A stretch of 54,727 nt of DNA from contig UQCQ01000012.1 in NCBI GenBank assembly GCA_900539595.1, forward strand, positions 1 to 54,727. The letters run 5' to 3'. This document shows positions 1-7,664 of the stretch, one piece after another. A program made the translations under genes and the position numbers. The DNA comes from an uncultured Mollicutes bacterium. Lineage in GTDB: Bacteria; Bacillota_I; Bacilli_A; RFN20; CAG-826. The notes under the pieces were generated by a model that worked only from the letters and a program-made list of their open reading frames with translations, had not been told where the DNA came from and ran no database searches. Positions within the stretch are counted from its first letter, which is position 1. The number at the start of each line of letters is the position of its first letter.

Positions 1-76
1 ATCTTTTTGGTAGGGTGTTTTTTCTAGACTGTCCGAATTACGGGGTCCAGTTTAAATCATGGCATCCCGTTTTTCT

Positions 77-1276
77 TTATTTCTTTTCTTCGTCTTCCTT
101 TTCGTCACGATTCGACTCGTCTTCTTCCTCTTTCTTTTCTTCCCAAGGAAGTGGGTAGAGTTTCCAAGAGGGGTGGAGTTTAGCGACGAAGTCTTTGTCG
201 TGTTGAAGTAAGGCTTTTTCCGAATCGAGGAAGACCTCATCCGTATTTTTAAGGAGTTTGCCTGCTTTATCCAAAGCGTAATTGGATTCCGCTTCGCTTT
301 CTTCGATGCAAGAAGAAATCAGCAAGTAGCAGCGAAGCGCAGGGACGGTTCCAAGATCCGAGATGAATTTCTTCACGTCATCATGGAGCTCTTCGTAATA
401 TTTTTTTCCGACGCTCGTTTTGCTAGAGGCCAATAAGAGGGCTAATTTGATGCAAACAGCATCATTGCGGGTAGAAGCGGAAACGCCACGTTCTTGAGCA
501 ATGGTTTTATCCAGAATTTGAACGGCTTGGTCAAAATCGCCTTCCCCAATCTTTTTATAGGCGGTCAAGGCATTGAGATAAGCGGTAAAGTCCGTGATGT
601 CATCAAAAACAGGGACTTCGGGGACTTCTCCTCCTTCTTCACGGATTTTTTCGCGAAGGAGCAAATAGTTATAAGGGATGCGGTTTCCTGCATGGGTCAT
701 GAGGCTAAGCAAATAGCCGTCGTTCATGGAATCCAAGCGGAAGGGGAAGATGTCATAAAGGTAAATCATGCCCCCGACAGAAATGGTCGTAATGGCAAAG
801 ATTTGAATCCAAGCGTTCGCCCCATCGGTTTTCACCCAGTTGGAAGCGAGAGAATTCAAAACCATCATCACAACGACTTCGGCGATGAAGAAGACGATTG
901 GGAGAAAGGTATAGGCCCCTAGGCTTGCTTTTTCCACGTCTTTAGGAGATACGCGGGTTTCTCCGGTCAGCCCATCAAACGAATGGAGTCCGAGGTGTTT
1001 CTTGCCCTCTTTGGTTTTGAAGCCCAGTCCCAAAACAACAAAGGACAAGACCTCATAACCACCTACGCGAGCACCAAGCAAGTGCCCTAATTCCAAAAGC
1101 AAAGAATTCAAAAGAACGCCGGCGAGCAACGCCAAAACAACAAGAGCCACATAATGGATCGGCAATTTGTTTCCGTAATCCATGACCAAGGGCCGAATCG
1201 CGAAAATGCCCACGCACAAAGCCAGGGCAAACATAAATAAATAGACTAAGAAAATAGCAAAGTCGTTCTTTTTCAT
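77..1276 (-). CDS. Multipass membrane protein, degenerate M50-like (site-2 protease fold)
   Basis: The 399-residue protein has about four hydrophobic segments in its first 175 residues and a charged, soluble C-terminal half ending in a Lys/Glu-rich tail. Residues 61-65 read LELGH followed by LLGARVGGY, which resembles the HExxH zinc motif of M50 peptidases but with the first His replaced by Leu. N185-D186-G187 resembles the distal Asp ligand motif. Catalytic zinc binding therefore looks lost, and a pseudo-protease role is inferred. I chose the ATG at 1276, not the upstream in-frame codon at 1300, because GGAGG lies 7-8 nt before it and it overlaps the TGA of the upstream dehydrogenase as ATGA. 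It is the last gene of a four-gene operon. Confidence is high for a real gene and moderate for the family. Confidence 0.75.
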   Translation of the reverse strand: MKKNDFAIFLVYLFMFALALCVGIFAIRPLVMDYGNKLPIHYVALVVLALLAGVLLNSLLLELGHLLGARVGGYEVLSFVVLGLGFKTKEGKKHLGLHSFDGLTGETRVSPKDVEKASLGAYTFLPIVFFIAEVVVMMVLNSLASNWVKTDGANAWIQIFAITTISVGGMIYLYDIFPFRLDSMNDGYLLSLMTHAGNRIPYNYLLLREKIREEGGEVPEVPVFDDITDFTAYLNALTAYKKIGEGDFDQAVQILDKTIAQERGVSASTRNDAVCIKLALLLASSKTSVGKKYYEELHDDVKKFISDLGTVPALRCYLLISSCIEESEAESNYALDKAGKLLKNTDEVFLDSEKALLQHDKDFVAKLHPSWKLYPLPWEEKKEEEDESNRDEKEDEEKK

Positions 1277-2463
1277 AAGGATATTCCTCCTTCTTTGCAA
1301 AGACTTTCGTAAATCGTCTTCACGTCCTTTTCCTCCAGCGGTTGGGGATAACGACCAACCACACGTGTACCGTTACCTGTTGCTAGAGAGACCAAAGCGG
1401 GAACATCCGACAAGGTCAAGCCGACTTCCCCAAAGGAAGCAGGCATGCCAATGGAAGAAAAGAAGTCTTTCATGGCACGGATACCCATTATAGCCGTTTC
1501 TTCATCGTTTGCACCTAAAAGCCCAAAGACTTTTTTGGCCAAACGGGCAAATTTGCCAAGATCTTGGTGATAAACATACTTGGCCCAGGCCGGATAAAGC
1601 AAAGCAACACCCGCGCCGTGGGTAATCGAAGAACGGTACCCCGACAAGGCGTGCTCAAGGGGATGAACGGAGAAGATCGAAGACTTTCCAATGGAAGTTA
1701 ATCCGTCATGACTCAAAGAACTATTCAGCATCAACGTTCCCATCGCAGATAAATCCTTGGGGTTTTCCTTCAGTTTTTTTACCGCTTCCATCGTAGAACG
1801 GATGAGATCTAAGGCCCAACTATCCGCGAGCTGGTTTTCTTCACTTGGATTAAAATAACGTTCCAAACTATGCATCATGGTGTCGGAAGCCCCGGCAAAT
1901 ACTTGGTAGGATGGAACCGTTAAGGCCCACTTGGGGTTTTCAATCGCGAATACGGGGCGAATAAGGTCGCTATTGAACCCTTGTTTGATTCCCATTTCGT
2001 CATCTTGAATCACGCAGGAATTGCTGGATTCGCTGCCGGCAGAAGCAATGGTTAAAATCACGCCAACCGGCATCGTTTTTTCTGGGACAGCCTTTTTAAG
2101 ATTGAAGTCAAAGGGATCGCCTTCGTAATAGGCCCCTACCCCAATGGATTTGGCCGTGTCGATGACAGAGCCACCGCCAACGGCAAGCAAGAAATCAATC
2201 TTTTTTTCTTTCACTAGCTTTAACGCTTCGCGGACGAAGGAAGCCGTGGGGTTAGGACGCACGCCGCCTAAAGCAACAAATTCAACCTGAGATTCCGTTA
2301 ATGAACGGACAACAATGTCGTAAAGGCCGGAACGCTTGATGGAGCCTCCGCCATAAAGCAACAAGACGCGTTTTGTCCCATAATCTTGAAGCAATTTACC
2401 CACTTCTTTTTCTTGATCCTCGCCAAAAAGGATGCGAGTGGGATTTCTGAAATCAAATTTCAT
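1273..2463 (-). CDS. Iron-containing alcohol dehydrogenase (YqhD/butanol dehydrogenase type)
   Basis: A 396-residue group III alcohol dehydrogenase that reduces aldehydes or oxidises alcohols with NAD(P)H in the cytoplasm. The N-terminal domain carries the nucleotide-binding GGGSVID at residues 96-102. The C-terminal helical domain has the four expected metal ligands: D194, H198, H267 and H282 (in contexts ASDTMMH, SVHPLEHA and THGAG). Length matches the YqhD/BdhA family. Substrate and cofactor preference cannot be read from the sequence. It starts in an ATGA overlap with the upstream TetR gene and ends in an ATGA overlap with the downstream membrane protein, so it is translationally coupled in the ATPase-TetR-ADH operon. 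Confidence 0.9.
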   Translation of the reverse strand: MKFDFRNPTRILFGEDQEKEVGKLLQDYGTKRVLLLYGGGSIKRSGLYDIVVRSLTESQVEFVALGGVRPNPTASFVREALKLVKEKKIDFLLAVGGGSVIDTAKSIGVGAYYEGDPFDFNLKKAVPEKTMPVGVILTIASAGSESSNSCVIQDDEMGIKQGFNSDLIRPVFAIENPKWALTVPSYQVFAGASDTMMHSLERYFNPSEENQLADSWALDLIRSTMEAVKKLKENPKDLSAMGTLMLNSSLSHDGLTSIGKSSIFSVHPLEHALSGYRSSITHGAGVALLYPAWAKYVYHQDLGKFARLAKKVFGLLGANDEETAIMGIRAMKDFFSSIGMPASFGEVGLTLSDVPALVSLATGNGTRVVGRYPQPLEEKDVKTIYESLCKEGGISL

Positions 2464-3023
2464 TCCACGCCCCCTTCTTCTTTTTTGGATAGTTCCATTA
2501 CGGCAGGAAGCATGGTGGCAATGGATAAATCAATAAAAGAAGTCATCGCTTTCTTAAAGCTTTCTGGGGATAAACGCGGGTTTTTAAAACAATAGCCAAA
2601 TTCGTCTGCGACGATATGGGAATACCTTCTCGCCGCATCGCGGATTCCGGCTTTCTTGATGCCGATTTTCTTATCCTTGCTCCAAAGGGCGAAGAGGGTC
2701 GCATTGATTTTTCCGAAGATGAAATCGTCGGTAAAATCACGGGCTGCGGAGTTATAGGTGCTGCGAAAGAAAGAGAAATTCTCATACACGTAGTCGCTGA
2801 ATGCGATCAAAACCCCTTTCACGGTTTTGGCATTTTCCGCTTCGCTTAAATCTTCGTTGAGGAAAATAGCGGCAATCAAATCGTAGATGTCTTGATAGTG
2901 ATAATAGAAGGTTTGGCGGTGCACTCCGCACTTCTTGCAAAGCGCCGTGACATTGATCTCCTCCAAGCGCTTCGTCTTCATCATTTCTTTCAGGGCTATT
3001 TTAAATTTGGCTTCCGTCACCAT
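2460..3023 (-). CDS. TetR/AcrR-family transcriptional regulator
   Basis: This 187-residue protein has an N-terminal helix-turn-helix (about residues 24-50, recognition helix VHRQTFYYHY at 34-43) typical of TetR regulators, followed by an all-helical ligand/dimerisation domain. The start is supported by AAGGGAG 9 nt upstream, inside the end of the P-type ATPase gene, which it overlaps by 23 nt. It sits between the ATPase and the alcohol dehydrogenase in one operon, so it probably represses that operon. The perfect 18-bp palindrome at 5540-5557, at the predicted start site of the ATPase promoter, is the obvious candidate operator. The ligand is unknown. Confidence 0.88.
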   Translation of the reverse strand: MVTEAKFKIALKEMMKTKRLEEINVTALCKKCGVHRQTFYYHYQDIYDLIAAIFLNEDLSEAENAKTVKGVLIAFSDYVYENFSFFRSTYNSAARDFTDDFIFGKINATLFALWSKDKKIGIKKAGIRDAARRYSHIVADEFGYCFKNPRLSPESFKKAMTSFIDLSIATMLPAVMELSKKEEGGVE

Positions 3024-5514
3024 GTTTTTCGTCTCCCTTTGGTTTTTCTTCGCTTTCTTTGGTTTGGCCTTTGGAGCGAAGGATTAAATAGTCGAGTAAA
3101 TAGTAGGTGCCGATGCTGATTAGAGAGACCGCAGTCAAGGCAATGGGGAACCCCCAGTTAATGCCTTCATAAGACAATGCGGTGATTTTCCCACCGTTAA
3201 AGGCGTCCGAAATCACGATGATCGCGCCTAAAGCCAACGAGCCAAGGAATACCACCAAGCGGTATTTGGTGAAGGGAATGCAAATACGGAACAAAACGGC
3301 ATAGCTAAGCAAGGTGAAGGCAATCACGGACATGCAGCAAGCCACCTTGAAGGCGGGGTCACTTCCCGGGGAGAAATCGGTATAGGATTTCGTCCAAACG
3401 GAATAAAGGAGCAAGGGGAGCAAGGCGGCAACCGCCTCCGAAAGCCCCGCAGGGCCCGAATGACGGAAAATATTGCCCATAAAAGTGCCTTTCAAGCGAT
3501 CGTCCGAGGGCTGTAAGGCCAAGAAGAACGCCGGCACGCCAATCGAGAAGATTTCCCAAACAAGCATATTGGCGGTAGAGAAGGGATAGGTACGTCCACC
3601 CGCCCACATGGAAATCATGAATAGGACCGTGATGAAGAAGGCGAAAAATGTTTTGCTCAAGAACAAGGAGCAGGAACGTTGAAGGTTATTGATGACGCGT
3701 CTTCCCTGACGAACAACATCCGGAAGTTTGGAGAAGTCGTTGTCCATGGACACCAAATGGCTGACGTTTCTTGCCGCCGAAGAGCCACTGGCCATGGCAA
3801 TGGAACAATCCGCGACTTTCAAAGCCAAAATATCGTTGACGCCGTCGCCTGTCATCGCGACTTTGTGATCCTGTTCTTTTAAAGCGGTAATCAACGCCGC
3901 CTTTTGCTCCGGGTTGGTGCGGCCATAAACGGCATATTTACCAGCTAATGCTTTCGTTTCTTCAATGCTTTTCCCATTTAAAGAAATGGCTTTGTCCGCG
4001 TTCTTAACGCCGACTTGTTTTGCGATTTCTGATACGGTAAGGGGATCGTCGCCACTAATAATGTTGACGGTCACATCGTTTTTCTGAAACCAGCTAATAT
4101 TGGCTGCCGCATCTTCTTTGATGTGGTCGGATAGCGCAATAACCGCGCAAATCTCCATTCCTATCGGCGCCCTGCCTTGAAAGATGGGGTCCGAGCTACG
4201 AGCAACAATAAGCAAGCGGAATCCGCGAGCCCGATATTCCGAGAGCAACGCTTCCGCTTCGCTTTTGTCCTTGGTAGGAACAAACCCATACGCGCCGATG
4301 CAATAGGAAGCTCCGTCTTTCATCGTCACTGCACTATATTTGGTTTCGGAATCAAAAGGCAAAACATCGTGGCAAATGCGGTCACAATCTTCTCCAAAAT
4401 ATTGCCGCAAAGCAACAGCTGTGGGATTTTCGTCGTGGGTATAATGCAAAACGGGGCGGACCATGGCGGCAATATCTTCTTCTGTATACCCTTTTAATGG
4501 GCAAACCTTGAACACGCTCATTTTGCCATCCGTAAGGGTGCCAGTCTTGTCTAAACACAAGGTATCCACACGAGCAAGCATTTCAATGCAATAGAGTTCC
4601 TGAACGACCATGCGCTTTTTCGAAAGAGAAACTACCCCTGCCGCCAAAGCCAAAGAAGTGAGAAGGAACATGCCGGCCGGGAGCAAAGCAACCATCGATC
4701 CCGATACACTGGAAATGGCTTCGGAATCAAAGAAAAAATCGCCCCATCCTTTCCCTTGGAATCCATAAGTAAGGTAGGTGCAAAGTCCAGTAAACAAGGC
4801 AAAAACGCCTGTAAACATCATAAAGGTTCCCACCGAACGGCGAATTTCACTTTTTGGGCGGGAGAAAGCGCTGGCCTCGTGTTCCAAAGATTCCGCGTAA
4901 TTGGCACTGCCGACTTTGATCACTTCGGCACGAACGGAGCCTCTTTTTAAAAAGGTGCCGGAGAGCAAAAGATCTCCCGGCTCTTTTTTCACGGAAAACG
5001 ATTCCCCGGTGATTAAAGATTCATCGGCAAAGCATTTTCCTTCGCGAACCTTTGCGTCCGCGATAATTTGGTCGCCGGCTTTTAGAATCACTATATCGCT
5101 CAAGACAATTTGATCGGCGGCAAGCATTTGCTCTTTGCCATTACGCACAACGGCGGCACGAGGGCTTGTAACAACGGAAAGATGATCCACCAAATGGCGG
5201 GCGCGGATATCTTGAATCAAGCCGATCGCCATGTTGGCGAAAAGAATCAGCATGAAGAAATAATGGGACCAGCTAAGCCCAGCGACGAGCATCAAGATAA
5301 AAACCAAAAAGAGGATGATGTTAAAGAAATTAAAAACGTTGTCGCAAACGATTTGCCAATACGTTTTCGTGGGATGGCGCCTAGTAGTGTTGAGAAGTCC
5401 TTCGCTTTTCCGCTTACTAACTTGCGTCTCGTTTAATCCAATGGCAGGATCCACATCAAAAGGCTCCGCAGAAGCGATGTATTCCTCGATTTGCTGAACT
5501 TTTTTCCTTCCCAT
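3001..5514 (-). CDS. Cation-translocating P-type ATPase (CtpE-like)
   Basis: An 837-residue integral membrane pump. It shows the P-type hallmarks in order: actuator motif TGES, phosphorylation motif DKTGTLTDG (Asp near residue 320), an N-domain, and the hinge TGDGVND followed by ALKVADCSIAMASGS. Transmembrane segments flank the actuator domain, and more follow the hinge. The membrane segment before the phosphorylation site reads LLPAGMFLLTS, where Ca/Mg pumps have PEGL and heavy-metal pumps have CPx, so it is not a CPx pump. It most resembles mycobacterial CtpE-type pumps. The transported ion is not determinable. It is first in an operon with a TetR regulator, an alcohol dehydrogenase and a membrane protein. 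AGGG lies about 5 nt before the ATG. Confidence 0.9.
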   Translation of the reverse strand: MGRKKVQQIEEYIASAEPFDVDPAIGLNETQVSKRKSEGLLNTTRRHPTKTYWQIVCDNVFNFFNIILFLVFILMLVAGLSWSHYFFMLILFANMAIGLIQDIRARHLVDHLSVVTSPRAAVVRNGKEQMLAADQIVLSDIVILKAGDQIIADAKVREGKCFADESLITGESFSVKKEPGDLLLSGTFLKRGSVRAEVIKVGSANYAESLEHEASAFSRPKSEIRRSVGTFMMFTGVFALFTGLCTYLTYGFQGKGWGDFFFDSEAISSVSGSMVALLPAGMFLLTSLALAAGVVSLSKKRMVVQELYCIEMLARVDTLCLDKTGTLTDGKMSVFKVCPLKGYTEEDIAAMVRPVLHYTHDENPTAVALRQYFGEDCDRICHDVLPFDSETKYSAVTMKDGASYCIGAYGFVPTKDKSEAEALLSEYRARGFRLLIVARSSDPIFQGRAPIGMEICAVIALSDHIKEDAAANISWFQKNDVTVNIISGDDPLTVSEIAKQVGVKNADKAISLNGKSIEETKALAGKYAVYGRTNPEQKAALITALKEQDHKVAMTGDGVNDILALKVADCSIAMASGSSAARNVSHLVSMDNDFSKLPDVVRQGRRVINNLQRSCSLFLSKTFFAFFITVLFMISMWAGGRTYPFSTANMLVWEIFSIGVPAFFLALQPSDDRLKGTFMGNIFRHSGPAGLSEAVAALLPLLLYSVWTKSYTDFSPGSDPAFKVACCMSVIAFTLLSYAVLFRICIPFTKYRLVVFLGSLALGAIIVISDAFNGGKITALSYEGINWGFPIALTAVSLISIGTYYLLDYLILRSKGQTKESEEKPKGDEKHGDGSQI

Positions 5515-5539
5515 GCGACCCTAAAGATTTTTATCTTTC

Positions 5540-5557
5540 TCGATTTAAATAAATCGA
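5540..5557. promoter_or_regulatory. 18-bp palindromic candidate operator
   Basis: The arms TCGATTTA (5540-5547) and TAAATCGA (5550-5557) form a perfect 8-bp inverted repeat with a 2-nt centre. It lies 7 nt downstream of the TATAAT at 5565-5570 on the minus strand, so it covers the expected transcription start of the ATPase-TetR operon. Its size and position fit a TetR-family operator. Assignment to the TetR protein encoded at 2460-3023 is inference. Confidence 0.5.
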
Positions 5558-5564
5558 CGTAAAT

Positions 5565-5593
5565 ATTATACGGCTGAATAATACCACAAATGA
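5565..5593 (-). promoter_or_regulatory. Promoter of P-type ATPase operon
   Basis: A perfect -10 TATAAT occupies 5570-5565 on the minus strand, about 50 nt before the ATPase start codon. The -35 is weak (TCATTT at 5593-5588 with a 17-nt spacer). The operator-like palindrome begins just downstream. Confidence 0.45.
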
Positions 5594-5667
5594 AAGATAT
5601 AAGCGAAACAAAATGAGAAAATCTTTACATTGTCTAATCGGTAACTATGTCAATGATTGGAATAAAA

Positions 5668-6105
5668 TTATAGCTCATTCTTCTTTCGAAGCGTATGAAA
5701 AAAATTCTTTAAAAGCCGTTCAGATTCTTGGCTTTTCTCTCCGCGGTAGACAAGGAGTTCTCCCTTTGTGAGGAGCCCATATTTAGAAATCGCTCCATCG
5801 TCAACATTATCCGCGCCATAAACAAGAGTAGAAATGCGGCTTTGCAAAATGGCCCCTGCACACATCAAACAAGGCTCTAACGTAACGTAAAGGGTGCAGC
5901 CCTCTAGGCTCCACGAACCCAACGCTTGTCCCGCTTGTTTCAAGACTTCAATTTCGGCATGGCTGGAAATGTCGTTTTTGGCTTCGCGATGATTATGACC
6001 TTTGGCTAAAACCTGACCTTGGCGAACCAAAACCGCCCCAACGGGGGTTTCGCCTTCTTCAAATGCTTTTCGGGCTTCTTCTAAAGCCAAGTCCATGAAA
6101 TCCAT
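5668..6105 (-). CDS. tadA: tRNA-specific adenosine-34 deaminase
   Basis: TadA deaminates A34 to inosine in tRNA-Arg(ACG). With the start at 6105 the protein has 145 residues, normal for the family. It shows the zinc deaminase motif H49-A-E51 and P78-C79-x-x-C82. An in-frame codon at 6228 would give 186 residues, but that extension runs through the SRP RNA gene and the prs terminator, so it is rejected. No Shine-Dalgarno sequence precedes 6105 because the SRP RNA 3' end abuts the gene. M4 (6096), with a weak GGA in front, is an alternative start. Confidence 0.88.
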   Translation of the reverse strand: MDFMDLALEEARKAFEEGETPVGAVLVRQGQVLAKGHNHREAKNDISSHAEIEVLKQAGQALGSWSLEGCTLYVTLEPCLMCAGAILQSRISTLVYGADNVDDGAISKYGLLTKGELLVYRGEKSQESERLLKNFFHTLRKKNEL

Positions 6106-6111
6106 AAGAGA

Positions 6112-6193
6112 AAAACCACCGCACAGGAGCAGATGGTTTAAGGCTGCTTGGTTCCCCACCTGACCTGGTTCGCCGCCCGTTCCTCGCGATGGC
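6112..6193 (-). ncRNA. ffs: Small signal recognition particle RNA (4.5S/scRNA)
   Basis: On the minus strand the conserved SRP domain IV is readable: an asymmetric-loop strand CAGGTCAGG, a GGGGAACC apical loop region, then AAGCAGCC on the other side. Outside it the 5' arm CCATCGC (from about 6192) pairs with GCGGTGG (6122-6116), and AGGA pairs with TCCT, giving a closed hairpin of about 82 nt. It is followed by a T tract at 6115-6111. A TATAAT -10 lies at 6205-6200, placing the 5' end near 6193. This is the short SRP RNA without an Alu domain. It sits between the prs terminator and tadA; ffs-tadA adjacency is common in Firmicutes. Exact ends are estimates. Confidence 0.85.
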
Positions 6194-6199
6194 TTCATC

Positions 6200-6205
6200 A
6201 TTATA
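6200..6205 (-). promoter_or_regulatory. -10 element of ffs
   Basis: A perfect TATAAT on the minus strand lies 7 nt before the predicted SRP RNA 5' end. No convincing -35 was seen, since the upstream sequence is the prs terminator tail. Confidence 0.5.
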
Positions 6206-6215
6206 AAGGCTTCCA

Positions 6216-6246
6216 AAGAAAAAGCCACCGGAGAACAACCGGTGGC
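6216..6246 (-). terminator. Rho-independent terminator of prs
   Basis: On the minus strand GCCACCGG and CCGGTGGC form a perfect 8-bp stem around a TTGTTCT loop, followed by TTTTTC. It lies 15 nt past the prs stop codon. Confidence 0.9.
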
Positions 6247-6261
6247 ACGAGTTTTAGTTTC

Positions 6262-7233
6262 TTATTCTCTCGCAGGTCCGTAAGCGGAATAGACAGCACT
6301 TAACGGAGCATTGTTAACGATACGATCAATGCATTCGGCAAGCATATTGGCAAGGGTAACAACCTTGACCAATTTCAGTTCGCGGAATTCCGGAGTAAGG
6401 GGGATTGAATCCGTAACGATGATTTCTTCAAACGGTCCGTTCTTCATCAAATCGTAGCAGGGTTTGCTGAATACGGCGTGCACAGCGGCTAATTGAACGC
6501 CCGTCGCACCAGCATCCAAAAGGGCTTTGGCCCCGATGCAAGCGGATTTTCCAGTATCGACCATGTCGTCGATCATGATGCAACGTTTTCCCACAACGTC
6601 GCCGATGATGTTCATGGCTTCGGGTTCCAAATTGTTGGAACGGCGTTTATCGATAATGGCAAGCGGGGTATTAAGGATTTCCGCTAAAACGCGGGCGCGG
6701 GCAACGCCTCCATGGTCGGGGGAAACAACGACAACATTGGAGAAGTCTTTTTGTTCCAATTGGATTTGTCTAGCAAGAAGAGGGACGGCATTTAAATCGT
6801 CCACCAAGCAAGAGAAGAATCCTTGGATTTGGGCAGCGTGGAGGTTGCAAGTGACAACGCGGTCCACACCAGCAGTCGTCAACAAGTGAGCGACAAGAGC
6901 GGAGGTAATCGGCTGACGCGGTTTGGCTTTACGGTCTTGTCTAGCGTAGCCGAAATAAGGAACGATTAAATTGATTTCACGAGCAGACGAACGGCGAAGA
7001 GCATCAATGAAGATTAAAACTTCCATCAAGTTCTCGTTTACCGGCGGGCAAGTCGATTGAACAATGAAGACTTGTTTGCCGCGAACCGTGTCAATCGGCT
7101 CGACAATAGTTTCCCCAGAAGGGAATTTACGAATGGAGCGTTCACCGAGTTTTACGTGAAGCAAGTCAGCGATGGACGAAGCTAAATCTTCGTTGGCCGA
7201 CAATGAGAAGACGACGGCGTTTTCGTTAAGCAT
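6262..7233 (-). CDS. prs: Ribose-phosphate pyrophosphokinase (PRPP synthetase)
   Basis: The 323-residue cytoplasmic enzyme makes PRPP from ribose 5-phosphate and ATP for nucleotide, His and Trp synthesis. Recognisable motifs are the N-terminal FPSGE segment, RQDRK, the pyrophosphate loop around SPDHGGVARAR and the PRPP-binding signature MIDDMVDTGKSA. Length equals the family norm. AGGAGG lies 9 nt upstream of the ATG. It ends in its own strong terminator, so it is probably monocistronic. Confidence 0.96.
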   Translation of the reverse strand: MLNENAVVFSLSANEDLASSIADLLHVKLGERSIRKFPSGETIVEPIDTVRGKQVFIVQSTCPPVNENLMEVLIFIDALRRSSAREINLIVPYFGYARQDRKAKPRQPITSALVAHLLTTAGVDRVVTCNLHAAQIQGFFSCLVDDLNAVPLLARQIQLEQKDFSNVVVVSPDHGGVARARVLAEILNTPLAIIDKRRSNNLEPEAMNIIGDVVGKRCIMIDDMVDTGKSACIGAKALLDAGATGVQLAAVHAVFSKPCYDLMKNGPFEEIIVTDSIPLTPEFRELKLVKVVTLANMLAECIDRIVNNAPLSAVYSAYGPARE

Positions 7234-7394
7234 GGTTACCTATTCCTCCTAAGTTGGGGTTAGCTCAATGCAGTACAACATGATAATACGAATCCCGACA
7301 TTTTTGGGCACGAATCGAACGAAACATAAAGAAAAGTTCATGCGGCATCAAAAAAATGCAAGCACGTAATTCTTTCATGCCTTAAAATAATTTC

Positions 7395-7664
7395 ATGACA
7401 ATTAAAGAATTGATGGCCCACGTGCATGCAACAAGAGAAAAAGCCATTGAGATGGTTTTGAATTCCGTGGAATCTTCCGTGAAAACAAGCGAATTTCTAA
7501 ATCATGAACGGGACAGCGTTTGTTCCACCCAAGAGGAAAAGGACGAATGGGACTTGGCTTTTATTCATCAAAAAGAAGGAATCGAAGCCGTTAAAGCCTT
7601 AATTGAAGAGGCCAGAAAAAATCGTTCTGCCCATCAAGAAGGCTCTTCCAGTCCCTCCATTTAA
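7395..7664 (+). CDS. Small hypothetical helical protein (89 aa)
   Basis: I do not recognise this protein. It is charged and predicted mainly helical, with no signal peptide or membrane segment and a Ser-rich tail. It fills the gap between prs and the exonuclease gene and is convergent with the latter (4-nt overlap of stop codons). There is no Shine-Dalgarno sequence. TAAAAT at 7383-7388 lies 6 nt before the ATG, the leaderless arrangement seen at other genes here. It may be a real lineage-specific gene, but coding evidence is only the open frame and its fit between neighbours. Confidence 0.5.
   Translation: MTIKELMAHVHATREKAIEMVLNSVESSVKTSEFLNHERDSVCSTQEEKDEWDLAFIHQKEGIEAVKALIEEARKNRSAHQEGSSSPSI

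Noticed and set aside
1..76. Possible feature at the left window edge
   Set aside because: Short sequence downstream of the first gene with no hairpin plus T tract or coding signal I could support.
6106..6228. Longer tadA start giving 186 residues
   Set aside because: The extension translates the SRP RNA gene and part of the prs terminator, and TadA proteins normally begin near the chosen Met.
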